DNA from: Stomorhina lunata
Taxonomy: Eukaryota; Arthropoda; Insecta; Diptera; Rhiniidae
NCBI GenBank assembly: GCA_933228675.1
Contig: OW121741.1
Coordinates: 55,033,794 to 55,097,793, forward strand
DNA: 64,000 nucleotides
Direction of reading: 5' to 3'
The notes below the pieces were generated by a model. The model saw only the letters and a program-made list of their open reading frames with translations. It was not told the origin of the DNA and did no database searches. A program made the position numbers and the translations under genes. This document shows, piece by piece, positions 20,069 to 32,515 of this stretch. The first letter of the stretch is position 1, and the number at the start of each line of letters is the position of its first letter.

Positions 20069-23000
20069 ATATATACTAGCTTTATAACCCGCTACTTCGT
20101 TAGCGGTACAATTTGAATGGACAAAGTTACAAAATTTACCAAAATTATTTTTTACTTGCTTATCGATTCCGATATAAATAAATTATGTATGTATTAGTTC
20201 TTAAGATACATATAGGTCAAAATAAGTACCTACCCTCTACTGGTGCCATTTTCAGAAAAGTACTAAACACTCCTCCCTTATTTTCGTAGCTGATCCAATT
20301 TTGATTGCTAACCCAATTTAAATTTTGAATACTTAGCGTTCCAAAAATTTCCTTTTTGCCCGCTTTTTATACGTGTCCTTATATTTTTATTGCTGCTCTT
20401 AAATCCATTTTTGTTTGTTTTTGCCCTTCTACCCCATTAGTGGAAAAAGTACCAAACACGTATTTGATACGTGTTTAATTTGCAAAAAGTACCGAATACT
20501 TGTTCCTTAATTTTAAGTGCTGATCTTAGACCATGTTTGTTTCTACCACTTTTGGTTTAGAAGATATAATGCCATTGATTTTCCCTTTTTTAGCACTTTA
20601 AAAAAGTACCAAACACTTATTTAAGTTTTTTTCAATGTGAATCGACACGTCCTAAATTATAGTTCTGATTTCATTAGCTTAAATGATGTATATAGCTAAA
20701 AAATAAAAAAAAACTACATTTGAATATGTTATCGTTTTTACCCTTTTGAACCCCATTTATAGTAAAAGTACCAAGCACATGTTTAATATTTTTTGAATAC
20801 TTATTGATTGTGGCACAAAGTAAGTCTTTATGTGTATTAGTTCAAAAGATACGTATGGGTTTAAAAAGTACAAAAATTTAGTTTTTAAACATTTTGACCC
20901 TTATTAGTGCCATTTCCAAAAAACTACCGAACACATGTCCCCTTATTTTTTTATCCGATCCAAATTCAACTTCAACATTGTTTTTATCTATGTTATTTTC
21001 GGAGATATGATACTAATTTGTACCATTTTCTTCCCTGTTTTACCCATGAATGGCCAAATTTTAAAAAATTACCGAACTCGTTTTTCTTAATTTTTAGTGC
21101 TGACCATAGACCAATTTAATTTTCGTTTCTATCACTTTTGATTAAGAAGATATTGCGTTATCGAGTACCAAAATATAGTTTTTACGATTTTTTCCCTTAT
21201 TAGTTCCATTTTCAAAAAAGACCAAACACGTGTCCCCTTATTTTGTCAGACGAACTAAATCCAATTTCAACATCGTTGTCAACCGTGTCCCTTAATTTTT
21301 CCAGGCTAATTTATTTTTTGTTTCTATCACCTTTGGTTTAAAAGATATTACGTTACCGATTTTCCCCTTTTTAACAAATAAATTTAAAAAAAAGTACCAA
21401 ACACGTATTTTATGCATTTCAATATGAATCGGCAGGTCTGTAAATTATACTTCTGGCTTCATTAGCTAAATGAAGAAATTCATAGTTTAAAAAAACCTAC
21501 CCTTGAATATTTTCTCGTTTTTATCTTTTTGTACCTCATTTATCGTAAAAGTACTTGTCTAATAATTGTCTAAAAAATACGTTAACTGGATCACTATGTT
21601 TTTTATTTCAAAAGATACCAAAATACGCATGTCTCCTTTTTTTCCAGCCGATCCGAAGCAAATTTCAACGTTGTTCCTATCCTCTGGCTTCATTAGCTTG
21701 AAAGATATTCATAGCTAAAAAGCAAAAAAACCTACCCTTGAAAATTTTCCTTTTTTACCCTTTTGGACTCCATTAATCACAAAAGTATCAAATACGTATT
21801 AAATAGTTTTTTAATAAATATCAATTGCGATATCAATTATGTTTTTGTGTTTATTAGTTCAAAAGATACATATGGGTTAAAAGAAATTACCAAAATATAA
21901 ATTTTACCCTTTTTTATCCTTATAAGTGCCATTTTAAAAAAGTGCCAAACACGTGTCCATTTATTTTTTTAGCCGATTCAAATGGAATTAAAATTTTGTT
22001 TGCATCGATGTTGGTTTCGGAGATATGATGTTACTAATTTCTCCCGTTTCTTCCCTGTTTTACCTCCTAAGAGGTCGAATTTCAAAAAAGTACCGAACAC
22101 GTGTCCCTTAATTTTAAGTGCCAATCTCAGATCAATATAGTTCACTTTTGGATTAGAAGATATATTTTTACCGATTTTTACTCCCAAAATTAAAAAAAGT
22201 ACCAAACACGTATTTTTTTCAATGTCAGTCGACCAGTCTATAAACTATACTTCTGGCTTCATTAGTCCAAAAGATATTCATAGCTAAAAAGCAAAAATCC
22301 TACCCTTGAATATTTTACCTTTTTTACCCCATTAATCATAAAAGTACCAAATACGTATTTAATAGTTTTTTAATACCTATCGGTTGTGATATAAATTATG
22401 TTTATTGGTTCAAAAGATACATATGGGTTAAAAAAGTACCAAAATATTGTTTTTACCCTTTCTTATCCTTATTAATGCAATTTTCGAAAAAGTACCAAAC
22501 ACGTGTCCATTTATTTTTTTAGCCGATCCAAATAGAATATCAACTTTGTTTGCATCGATGTCGGTTTCGGAAATATGATGTTACTAATTTCTCCCGCTTC
22601 TACCCTGTTTTACCTTCTTAGAGGTCGAATTATAAAAAAGTACCGAACACGCGTTCCTTAATTTTAAGTGCCGATCTCAGATCAATTTAGCTTTTGTTTC
22701 TATCACTTTTGGATTAGAAGATATATTTTTACCGATTTTTATCCCCAAAATTAAAAAAGTACCAAACACATATTTTATTTTTTTCAATGTCAATGAATGA
22801 AACTTCAGGTTTCATTAACAAAAAAACCTACCCTTGAATATTTTCCCCTTTTGTACCCCATTAATCGCAAAAGTACTAAATTCGTATTTAATTGTTTTTT
22901 ATTATCTATCGCTTGCGATATAAATTATGTTTCTATGAATTTTAGTTCAAAAGATATATGTGGATATAAAAAAGTACCGAAATATAGTTTTTACCCTTTT

Positions 23001-23887
23001 ATATTGTTATTAATGTCATTTCCAAAAAAGTGAAAAATACGTTTCCCCTTATTTTGCCAGCCGATTCAAATTCAATTTCAACTTTGTTTGAATCGGTGTT
23101 GGTTTCGGAGATATATTGTTACTAATTTCTCCCTTTTCTACCCTGTTTTACCTTCTAAGAGGTTGAATCTTAAAAAAGTACCGAAAACGTGTTCCTTAAT
23201 TTTAAGTGCCAATCTTAAACCAATTTAGTTTTTGTTACTATCACATTTGGTTTGGAAGATATACTTTAGCGATTTTTACCCCTAAAATAAAAAAGTACCA
23301 AACACGTAGCTTATTTCTTTTTTATGTCAATCTACCAGTCAATGAATTATACATTCTGGCTTCATTAGCCTAAAATATATCCATAGCTAAAAAGCAAAAA
23401 ATTACCCTTGAATATTTTCCCTTTTTGTACCCCATTAATTGCAAAAGTACCAAATACTTATTTCGTTCTTTTTTAATATCTATCGGTTGCGATATAAAAT
23501 ATGTTTCTATGTTTATTAGTTCAAAATTTACATATGGGTTAAAAAAGTACCAAAATATAATTTTTACCCTTTTTTATCCTTAATAGTGCCATTTTCAAAA
23601 AAAGTACCAAATACGTGTCCCTTTATTTTCCTAGCCGATTAAAATCCAATTTCAACTTTGGTTTTATCTATATTGGTTTCGGAGACATGATGTTACTAAT
23701 TTCTCCCTTTTCTACCCTGTTTTGCCCGCTAGGCGGCCGAATTTCAAAAAAGTACCGATTATGTGTCCCTTAATTTTTAGTGCGAATCTCAAACCAATTT
23801 AATCTTCGCTTCTATCGCTTTTGGATAAGGAGATATAATGTTGCCGATTTTTCCCTTTTAATTGAAAAAAGTACCAAACACTTATTT
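20069..23887 (+). repeat. Degenerate higher-order tandem repeat S1 (~550-bp unit)
   Basis: The phrase 'aaaaagtaccaaacacg' or a close variant recurs every 100-150 bp. Each is followed by 'ttatttt..agccgatccaaat', a block like 'ttggtttcggagatat' and then 'ttttaccc'. Every fourth or fifth sub-unit is more alike than its neighbours. The 'acacgtgtcc' version occurs near 21942, 22493, 23030 and 23605, spaced about 540-575 bp. The block opens at ~20080 with 'actagctttataacccgc' and a small hairpin (CCGCTA/TAGCGG, 20097-20115). No coding frame is credible. A shorter relative lies at 58006-59600. The family name is unknown to me. Confidence 0.7.
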
Positions 23888-24576
23888 AGTATTTTGTACT
23901 TGGTACAATTTGTAATTTATGACGCGTAGTTCCGGAGATACAGCATTACTAATTATTCCCTTTTTTACCCCCTTAAAGGCCGAATTCACTTCAAAAATTG
24001 GCGACAATAAAATAATTAATGTTTTTTTTACTTGCAATAATAATTTGCTGTTATATCAAAGATATCCAGAGGACGATATCATAGACCTATGATACTATTT
24101 GCGGACGTTCGCACCAAAACGTAATAATTCCATTTTTTTTTAAATGTGTTTATTATGCAACTTTACTCTGCATACTGGTCTCTTAAGTATTTTTCTTTTA
24201 GTAGCTTTTGTTCATGTATAATTTATATTGCCAGTATTTTGTACTTGGTACAATTTGTAATTTATGACGCGTAGTTCCGGAGATACAGCATTACTAATTA
24301 TTCCCTTTTTTACCCCCTTAAAGGCCGAATTCACTTCAAAAATTGGCGAAAATAAAATAATTAAAATTTTTTTTACTTGCAATAATAATTTGCTGTTATA
24401 TCAAGATATCCAGAGGACGATATCATAGACCTATGATACTATTTGCGGACGTTCGCACCAAAACGTAATAATTCCATTTTTTTTAAATGTGTTTATTATG
24501 CAACTTTACTCTGCATACTGGTCTCTTAAGTATTTTTCTTTTAGTAGCTTTTGTTCATGTATAATTTATATTGCCA
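23888..24576 (+). repeat. Two near-identical 345-bp tandem copies at the end of S1
   Basis: 23888-24232 and 24233-24576 both begin 'agtattttgtacttggtac' and end at 'tataatttatattgcca'. They differ by only a few bases and by homopolymer lengths. The high identity contrasts with the worn S1 units next to them, so this duplication is recent, or has been kept uniform, or is a local assembly or replication artefact. Confidence 0.85.
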
Positions 24577-24681
24577 CATTACACATTTTATTGAAAAATT
24601 TCAAAATGTGGTAACGTTATATTTGATATGACGCACAGTGGTTTACGGACGCTTTTTTTTGAAAATAATTTTGTAACTTTT

Positions 24682-27341
24682 GAACGACTAGAGATATTTG
24701 ATTTGGCATGGTGGTAGTCAAGGAGTATTCGAGTTGATTTTCGAAAGCACTGGTCCATGAGGGGTCGGGAGAGTGATTGATGGACCTTCAAAGTTGGTCA
24801 CCTCGGGTGTTCGACTTTTTTAAAAAATCGCCAAAAATCCATTTATGGATGGATTGAAAAGAAATTTTAAACTTAAGTTGTCCTTGTCTACAAAAAATAC
24901 GCTTACATGTGTAGGTTATCTCCTTTGGGTTTCGAGATATTTGGGTAAAAAGGAATTTTAGGGTTGATTTTTTACCTATTTTCTTAAGCTTTTTTTAATC
25001 TGGTGGACGCATCTGAGGATCAGTGTTGCCATATTTGTAAAAAAAACTCATTTTTTGAAAACCCTTTTTCCCGAGTTGGGAATTGGGGAATTTTTCAGTC
25101 AAAATTGGGAATTTTTTTTAGTCTATTGCTTTAAGATCTTATTGGTCTACATAACTGCAAAATTTCATTGTGATATCTTTATCCATGTCATTTCTACAAA
25201 ATATCAAAAATTGAAATTATTTTCCTTAAAAAAGTAGAAAAATAATATTTTTTGTATTACGATACAAAGTGTAAAAAGATTAACTCACTTAAAAAATATT
25301 TTTACTTAATGTTCATCTCCTATTCTTTCCCGATCCATGATACTAAATACGTATATCAAGCTTTAATACATAGCCTTTAAAAGCTCTGAAAACTTTGCCT
25401 CCCATTGCATTTTTTAGCTAAATATTGGAGTATTGGAGAGTAATGTGTGCAAATAAAGTTAATGGTACACAGTGGTATTAACTCTGCAATTTCTAAACTA
25501 CGAGATGGATTTAAAAAAAAATTTTTCGAATCAATGACAGATATGTCAGAAAAAATAAACATTATAATTTTTTTCAAATCTGTGCTTTGCCTTTTGAGAA
25601 ATTTTTGTTTAAACTAAAGTTTTTTTGTACAAATTGGCATTTTTTGCGAGGACCAAAAGTCTAATTAGCAAGAAATTTATTTTATACGCATTATCATTAT
25701 GTGTTCTTTTAAAAACGTTAAAAATCTTTTTATGTTTCTTAAGAAAATATTTTTTTATTAGTGAAAAAATATAGCTATCTTTTAGGGAAAAACTCAAAAA
25801 AAAAACGAAATTTTTTTTTAAGTTTCAACTTTGAATATTTTTAACTTTTAAACGAAAGAAGATATGAGGGGCTTGGAGCACAAGGGGTCTAAGTGCCTTT
25901 TTTAAAAAAATTGAGTTAGCATGTGGAATTAGTTCGTGAAGTATAGGGAAATTTGGAGCATAAAAGGTGGAAGTGAGATTGCCATCCAATAGTGAGATAT
26001 GACGACCATATCTAAACTTGCCAACTAAAATACCTGTTTTGGTTGGAGCACAAGGGGTATATGTGCACTTGAACCCCTTGTGCTCCAACAAAATTTTAAA
26101 ATTAATGTTTCACATGGACTATGTACTTGGGTCAAAGAAAAGTTTTGAGCTAAAATTTACCTGGACTTTGTATAAGATAATTTGTAAATTAATTCATTAT
26201 TAAATCTACTTACATTAACAAATTAATCATGTTTATTTCTAATAAGTAAACTCAAAAACTAATGCACCGAATTGGACCAAAATTAACCTGTGTATTATAT
26301 ATGACGTGAGCAGCGTTTGTGTGGAGTTCTATTTTCGTTCGATAGATGGCGCCAAAGTTCTACATATTGGTCAATTGAGCGGTAACTGCTGAGCCGATCG
26401 TCATAATATTTAAATGTGGTATAGATCTTAACTAGACATAACTATTCATGGAAATTTTAAACATGTTGAAAATTTATTCATTTTATTCCAAAGTGAGGAT
26501 GAAGTTGAGCCCGATGATGTAATGGAATCTGATTATAACGACTAAAAAATTTAACAAAGCAGCCTTAAAGCTTTTCTTAATAAAATGTTGTTTTAAAAAT
26601 TTTATCCTTCCTGTTTTCATGAAAGAAGTTACTTACAGGATATTACATTCGTTTGTGGTACAAGTAAGATTATTTAGAAATTAAAAAAAAGTTGGAGCAC
26701 AAGGGGAATAAGTGCTAGGTGCTTATTTCAAGAGTAATTTTTGGATATTTGCAAATGCAGAATGTGGTATTTTTTTAAATAATCAGTTAAAAATATATCT
26801 CAAGATCTCTACTCATTAAAAAATAATAATCCACACAGCATCCAACATTTTTTATTGCAATTTAACTTTAACCTTTCATTTCACATTATTAGAAAAAAGT
26901 CACTTAGATCCCTTGTGCTCCAAGCCCCTCATATCTATAACTGAATTATTTGGAATTATTATTACAAATTTAACGAATATTCTTAAAAAATTTTTGGTCC
27001 TCAGATGCGTCCACCAGATTAAAAAAAGCTTAAAAAAAGCTTAAAAAATAGGTAAAAAATCAACCCAAAAATTCCTTTTTACCCAAATATCTCGAAACAC
27101 AAAGGAGATAATCTACACATGTAAGAGTATTTTTTGTAGATCTTCTCAAGGAAAACTTTAGTTTAAAATTTCTTTTCAATCCATCCATAAATGGATTTTT
27201 GGCGATTTTTTAAAAAAGTCGAACACCCGAGGTGACCAACTTTGAAGGTCCATCAATCACTCTCCCGACCCCTCATGGACCAACTCGAATACTCCTTGAC
27301 TACCACCATGCCAAATTTCATTCAAATATCTCTAGTCGTTC
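24682..27341. mobile_element. Foldback-type element with ~340-bp inverted arms
   Basis: 24682-25021 and 26996-27341 are reverse complements over their whole length with scattered differences. The left arm has a 16-bp insertion near 24740 and the right arm a duplicated 'aaaaaaagctt' near 27030 and a few extra bases near 27320. The ~1.97-kb interior has a second, shorter inverted pair (25846-25905 and 26890-26942) and a strong 48-bp palindrome at 26042-26089. No transposase frame is seen. I found no clean target duplication outside the arms. Classification as foldback is from architecture. Confidence 0.75.
25875..26922. repeat. Recurring motif GGAGCACAAGGGG inside the foldback
   Basis: Exact copies lie at 25875-25887 (+), 26045-26057 (+), 26074-26086 (-) and 26694-26706 (+). 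Weaker copies lie at 26909-26922 (-) and ~25951 (+). In each orientation the motif is followed after 3-4 bases by AAGTGC or a near match. The two copies at 26045-26086 face each other around GTGCAC. Confidence 0.8.
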
Positions 27342-28184
27342 GTATGACGTAGAAAAACAAACTTCAAAAACCCTTATTAAAATTTAATAAAACCAAGTGA
27401 AATTACCTTCGATATATATGCCTGGGGTAAAATCACTAGGGAGAGTCAAGAAAGCAAAATGAAACTCGAAGTAAAAGAAAATATTAAATACCATGAATTT
27501 AAAATTTGCACCGCACGCATCACTCCATAGTTTAATCTGATAACTTCACTTTATAAACATTTAAAAAATATTTTAATTTATTTATTTTTGACAAACAAAA
27601 AACATACAATGAAAAAATATTCCTTTTTAAATTTTCTTTTGTTTGACTTTTCAGTGATTAAAAATTGAGAACGAAGTGTGTAGTGATCTTACCTAGTTAG
27701 TTATGCCATGACTTTCACCAATAGATGGTAGCATGATTTAATAATACTGAAGGTTGTTCTATTCTCTTTTTTTGCTATGAACTAATCAGACTGGCCGCAC
27801 ATCATCAGCTGAGCATTTTGTTGTTGGAAAAAGAAACCAATGTATATGTGATGCGTGTGGGGCCCATATTACCCCTGGCGACACTGGTTAACCCACGCCT
27901 CTGGCGTGGGGGGTAGGGCGAAATTCAACTTCGGGAGGGGGCAAAATCGTTCCTGTTGCCCCGAGTCCCTCACCAAAATTCATCTAAATGTCTGGGAGTG
28001 GCCTTGCCAGGTGGAGACAAATGCTCCAGCCATCACCCAGTAATAACGCCATCTCCATTGTGTTCCTTTTCCTGTATAAAGACAAATGTTTGCTATATTT
28101 TGCCATCATACAAACGTATTCTCAAAACTTATACATTTGAGCTGTTTCCGTCATTTGTACTTATATGAGAGCTATAGTCAAATG
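27342..28184. other. AT-rich DNA with a GC-rich island at 27840-28050
   Basis: The island contains a perfect 8-bp stem hairpin (CCCACGCC-TCT-GGCGTGGG, ~27892-27910) and CACCCAGTAA at ~28034, also found at 9241-9250 beside copy C. It may be a 5' UTR piece of a non-LTR element. No frame is supported. Confidence 0.3.
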
Positions 28185-28480
28185 TGGACCGATTTCGACG
28201 AAATTTGATACAGTGATTTTAGTTTACGTCAGCAGTATTTGTTTTATATTTCAAGAAAAAATATTGATTTTTGTGGCCAATATATCAATTCCGGGAATTG
28301 GGACCTGTGGGAGGTACCATAAATAATGGACCGATTTCGACGAAATTCGGTACAGTGATTTTAGTTTACGTCAGCAGTATTTGTTTTATATTTCATGAAA
28401 AAATATTGATTTTTGTGGCCAATATATCAATTCCGGGAATTGGGACCTATGGGAGGTACCATAAATAATGGACCGATCTT
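28185..28480 (+). repeat. 142-bp tandem repeat, two full copies and a partial third
   Basis: Units start 'tggaccgatttcgacg' at 28185, 28327 and (as 'tggaccgatcttgacg') 28469, a regular 142-bp period. The first two differ at only a few bases. Confidence 0.85.
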
Positions 28481-28959
28481 GACGAGTTTCAATTGCCATG
28501 GTCTCATTATCAAAAAAATGATCTGAGCCAAATTTAATCAAATTATATTTGGAATTGCGATCTGTAGTATGATTACAAGGTTTACATGAGCGTCCAGCCA
28601 GCCAGTCAGACGGACTTTTTCTATTTTGTTTGTTTGTTTAGGTTCACCCCTCTAACAGCTCGCCACTAGAGAGAAATTATTTGGCAGCGCAAAAGTGTAT
28701 ATCCTGGATCCATATCTCGTTATCCTCGACATATGCCTTTACATAGGAAGTGCGATCCGATCCTTTTTTTTTTGTATGTAGAGTATTGACTTCTACAGCT
28801 ACTCGTAATGATCCGATAAACCTATTTTAGCGAAAGTTAGATAGAAGTCTTGATGAGTTGTTTTCTTTTGTTTTCTTTTTAGCGGCGCATGCTTGATTAT
28901 CCAGGCCAGTGATGGTAATGGTATGAAAGCTCAGAGTTATGTCAACAACGGTGATTCAT
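28481..28959. other. No gene seen
   Basis: A CCAGCCAGCCAGTCAGACGGAC run (~28588) resembles the GACA run at 8350 and marks another dispersed repeat. Otherwise unremarkable. Confidence 0.3.
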
Positions 28960-29033
28960 CAATGAAGGCAAATAAAAATGTATAATAAAAAACAAAAAGA
29001 TGAGGTGCAAATAAAGTTGATGATATATGGAGA

Positions 29034-32000
29034 TTATAGTCTGACGCCAATGTCATTTATGAATTTTGTTAATATGAAGATTTTGGAACTATCTTCATTC
29101 TTTATGAAATTGTAAATGTTAGTATATTTTTCAATGATAGGAAAATTTGATCTGTGCCCTGCGTAAATTGGGCAGTTGAATATAATGTGGCAGGCATCTT
29201 CGGGAACATTGCAAATGTCACAGTTTTCTGATTCGTAAACTTTCATTCTAGCAAGCGAATGTCTACTAAAGGTGTGACCAGTCAGTATTCTGTTTGCCAT
29301 ACGTATGTGATCCGCTTTCTTTTCACTTTCAGTGACATTAAGTTCTGCAAACCACGGTTTTTTTGATATTCTCGGGAAAACTTCCCCATATTTTGCTCCT
29401 TTGCTTGAATATCTTAAGTCGTCATACTCACCTTGCTATTTTGAAAAAAGCAATGTCTCAACTCGCTTGGTTGCGTCATGGAGTGACCATTTAATATGTG
29501 CGTAAACGCCATTGGAGTGAGCCAATCGAGCCACTTTATCAGCTTTGATGTTACCAGGGATACCTGCATGACCAGGGATGTGATGAAACTCCAGATGTAT
29601 AAGGTTTGATTTATTAATTAGATCGTAAATTTCGCCTACTAAGTAGTTGGGGTGATTTGTGTTTTCTAAGGAGGAAAATCCTGCTTTAGAGTCCGTTAAT
29701 ATTGCTAATTTCCCGAACTCGCAGACTATGGCGTATTCCAACGCCTTTTTGATTGCGAGTAATTCAGCAGTTGTGGATGATACAATTTTATCCGTGCGGA
29801 AACCGGCTGAGTACCTGATCCTTTCAAAATGGAAAGCGAAAGCTGATGAGTTAGAGGTGACTGATCCGTCAGTGTAAATGATTTCAAATCCTCTGTTTTT
29901 GATGTTGTCCAATTTTTCCTTTGCTAGAGTCCTGATAATAACCTCATTGGCTTCTTTTTTGCTACCTACAATTCCTTTGAAATATACTTTATCAAAGGTT
30001 ACCACAGCTTCGGTCTCATTAATGGGCAGAATTTCACCCAAGTCCGAAAAAATATCCTTAAATTCAAAATAAGTTTTGGAAACGCTAGTGTTAATTTGCT
30101 GTTGTGAGAACTCAAGGTCCCCAGCTAAGGGAAGACTAAAAATTATTGCCTTTGCGATTTCTTTTGCTGTAGCCACTATTGCTCTGTATTTTGTTGGAAG
30201 TTCGGCTGCCAAATGATACACAACGTGTAGACATGGCATATTCTATCTTCGGCCTAGCAAAGGCTCTATAGATCTGCAGGGCTTTATACGGATTGACTCC
30301 TGAGTAGCAATTGTTAATTATCTTAATGAAGCTGCACGATCTTTTGACGCTACTTGTTGCTTGGTCAATGTGGTTCATCACTGAATTGTTACCAGAGACG
30401 GTTCAGCCAAGATATTTTATATTGTTGGTCTGTGGTATGCTAATAGAGTTAATTTTAATGTTGATGGCCCTCGGCTGATTGTTGAAGTGAATGACTTGTG
30501 ATTTTTCAGGATTAAATGATAGTTTTTTGATGGCGAATAGCATATGGAGGGTATTTAATTTTTCGGCAAGTAATTGTTTGGCTGTTCCAAAATCTTTATC
30601 GAAGCATATAATGAAAAAATCATCTGCAAACTGGAAAAGAATTGTTGAGCAGGATGCAATGTTGTGAAATTCGGCAGTAAATATGTTAAACAGTATTGGC
30701 GAAATTGTGCTGCCTTGGGCTAGGCCTTTGGACGTTTTTACAGATTGGCCATTTAGATAAAGAGTTCTATCTGCCAAGAAGGATTTTATCCATTGTACCA
30801 TGTGGGGTTGGAAGCCTAGCTCTTGTAGTAGTTGGCATAGTAAGTTGCAGTCGGTATTGTCATAGGCTTTGTCTATGTCTAAGCAGGCTCCTACTACTTG
30901 AAGTCCCATTTTTTTATGCTGATAAACTGAGTTTATAACGTCGTTTATGCAGTGGGTTTTTGATCTATGCTTCCTAAACGCATATGATCTGTCCGGTAGA
31001 ATGTTATTTTCTTCAACATGCTTGTCTATAATTACTTTAATAAGGAATTCTAAGGTTTTAAGCAGTACCGACATTAGGCAAATGGGTCTATAATACTCTA
31101 TTGATGAAAGATCTTTGCCTTTTTTGGGAATGGGACATATTTTTATTATCCGCCATGCATCCATTATAGTACCCTTGTTCCAGCAGTCCACTATCATTTG
31201 AAATAACTTTCTTTTGTTATATATAGACAGGTCGTTAAGAATCCTGTATGTTATTTTATCCACCCCGGGTGATGAATCCGGGTTTCTGCTGTGGTTGAAC
31301 TTAATAAAATCATCAAATATCGGAAGACGAAGTGGTGTGAACGCAGGTGATATCTGTTAAGTTCGTAGGTAGCAGGGGTCGAATGGGAGATGGCACTGGT
31401 TGTTGATGAAATTGTTGTCCTGTAAGGTGTTTTAGGTAATTGGAAGACTGCAGTTTGTCCCAAGAGTTCCTGATGTTTTTCGGCTGGTTGTATCTTTTTA
31501 TGAACGAGAGTGTTTTCCAGAAGGATTGAGAAGATGCCGGGTTGGACAGTTCTTCTATTACATTCTTGAAAGATTCCTTTTTTCTTTGGTATATATATGC
31601 ATTTAAATTATTTTCCGCTTTTTTAAGGGTTATATAGGCCTCCATGGTTTTAATATGATAGTATTTTCTTCTAGCCGAGTTACGAAGATGAAAAAGTCTG
31701 TTACATTGCTCATCCCACCATTTCTTGGGGACATATTTATTTCCCTTGGGTGTTGCTATTGTAGCTTTGTTTCTAGCTACGTTGACGTTAACAAATTCCT
31801 CAATATTATTCCCCGCATCCAATATGTTAATGTTGCTTTTACACCTATGTTTTACCAGGATTTTAGATATTTTCAAGTTGGGTAGTCTAACTTCAACCTC
31901 CATTATTATGGGTAAATGATTGCTGCCAGTTATTTTGATATTTCTTACTTCCATTTTGATACTAATGCTGAGTTGTTAACAAGAGAAATGTCTAAGACGG

Positions 32001-32390
32001 ATGGTCTACCACCAACGGTGGTGAAAGTGGGACTGCCGTTGTTCAGATATGTTTTTAAAATCTTTTAACTGCAACCGTGGTGGGCAGTAGTTGGATATCA
32101 GGTTTAATTTGGGGTGTGTGTTGAGAGTTGTAATTCCGATAGAATCACCATCCGAGTCTAGACTGATAATAGAAAACACCTCCGTATCCATCTGCTCTGT
32201 TTTTACTTGCATAGTTGTAGTCTCTGAGACTAGAGCAAGCATTGTCCGCTAGCCAGTCTTAGAGAGCACAGCCACATCAATATCGTTTTCAATTATATAT
32301 AACACCTATAGTTTATCTTTGTTGTAAGCTTTTTTCAGGCTTTGAATATTAAACTGCAGCAGCTCCTTTTTGATTACTTAGATTTTATTT
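29034..32390 (-). pseudogene. ORF2 of the I-like element: endonuclease, RT, RNase H, CCHC
   Basis: The endonuclease opens LLQFNIQSLKKAY (~32365) and has NRADGYGGVF (~32190) and IGITTLN...NYCPP (~32120-32080) in changing frames. Its SDH motif reads SNH (~31920), so a catalytic Asp is lost. Stops lie at ~32300 and 32245. The RT (31263-30403) is one open frame with YRPICLMS, DIDKAYDN, GLAQGSTISPILFN and FADD, and ends at a TGA after KYLG. A frameshift follows near 30230. RNase H keeps YTDGS, TAELLAIKKAL, LTDSK and NIKADKVA. The C-terminus has CDIC...HIIFNC. It is inactive, but the RT and RNase H are unusually well preserved. Confidence 0.82.
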
Positions 32391-32515
32391 TTGTGAATTC
32401 ATACTACTAACTATCTCATCTGCGTCTAAATAAGTCATACATAAATTAATCTTTTGTCTTAAGGCTTTTGTATACTTGATCATTTCTTCTTTGGTGATTT
32501 CGTCATTCATTAAAT

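Noticed and set aside
20069..24576. CRISPR-like array
   Set aside because: Repeats are long, degenerate and without unique spacers of constant length, and the genome is eukaryotic.
25377..26203. Several ORFs of 60-88 codons inside and beside the foldback
   Set aside because: They overlap on both strands, mirror the palindromic structure and have no domain or start context.
27892..27910. Helitron 3' terminal hairpin
   Set aside because: No CTRR follows the hairpin and no Helitron 5' end or Rep/helicase sequence is seen.
32006..32242. Apparent acidic SUMO-motif-like peptide (SLDSDGDSIG) in a frame near the I-like element
   Set aside because: Reading neighbouring frames shows the stretch is the EEP endonuclease (ADGYGGVF then IGITTLN...YCPP) with frameshifts, not an ORF1.
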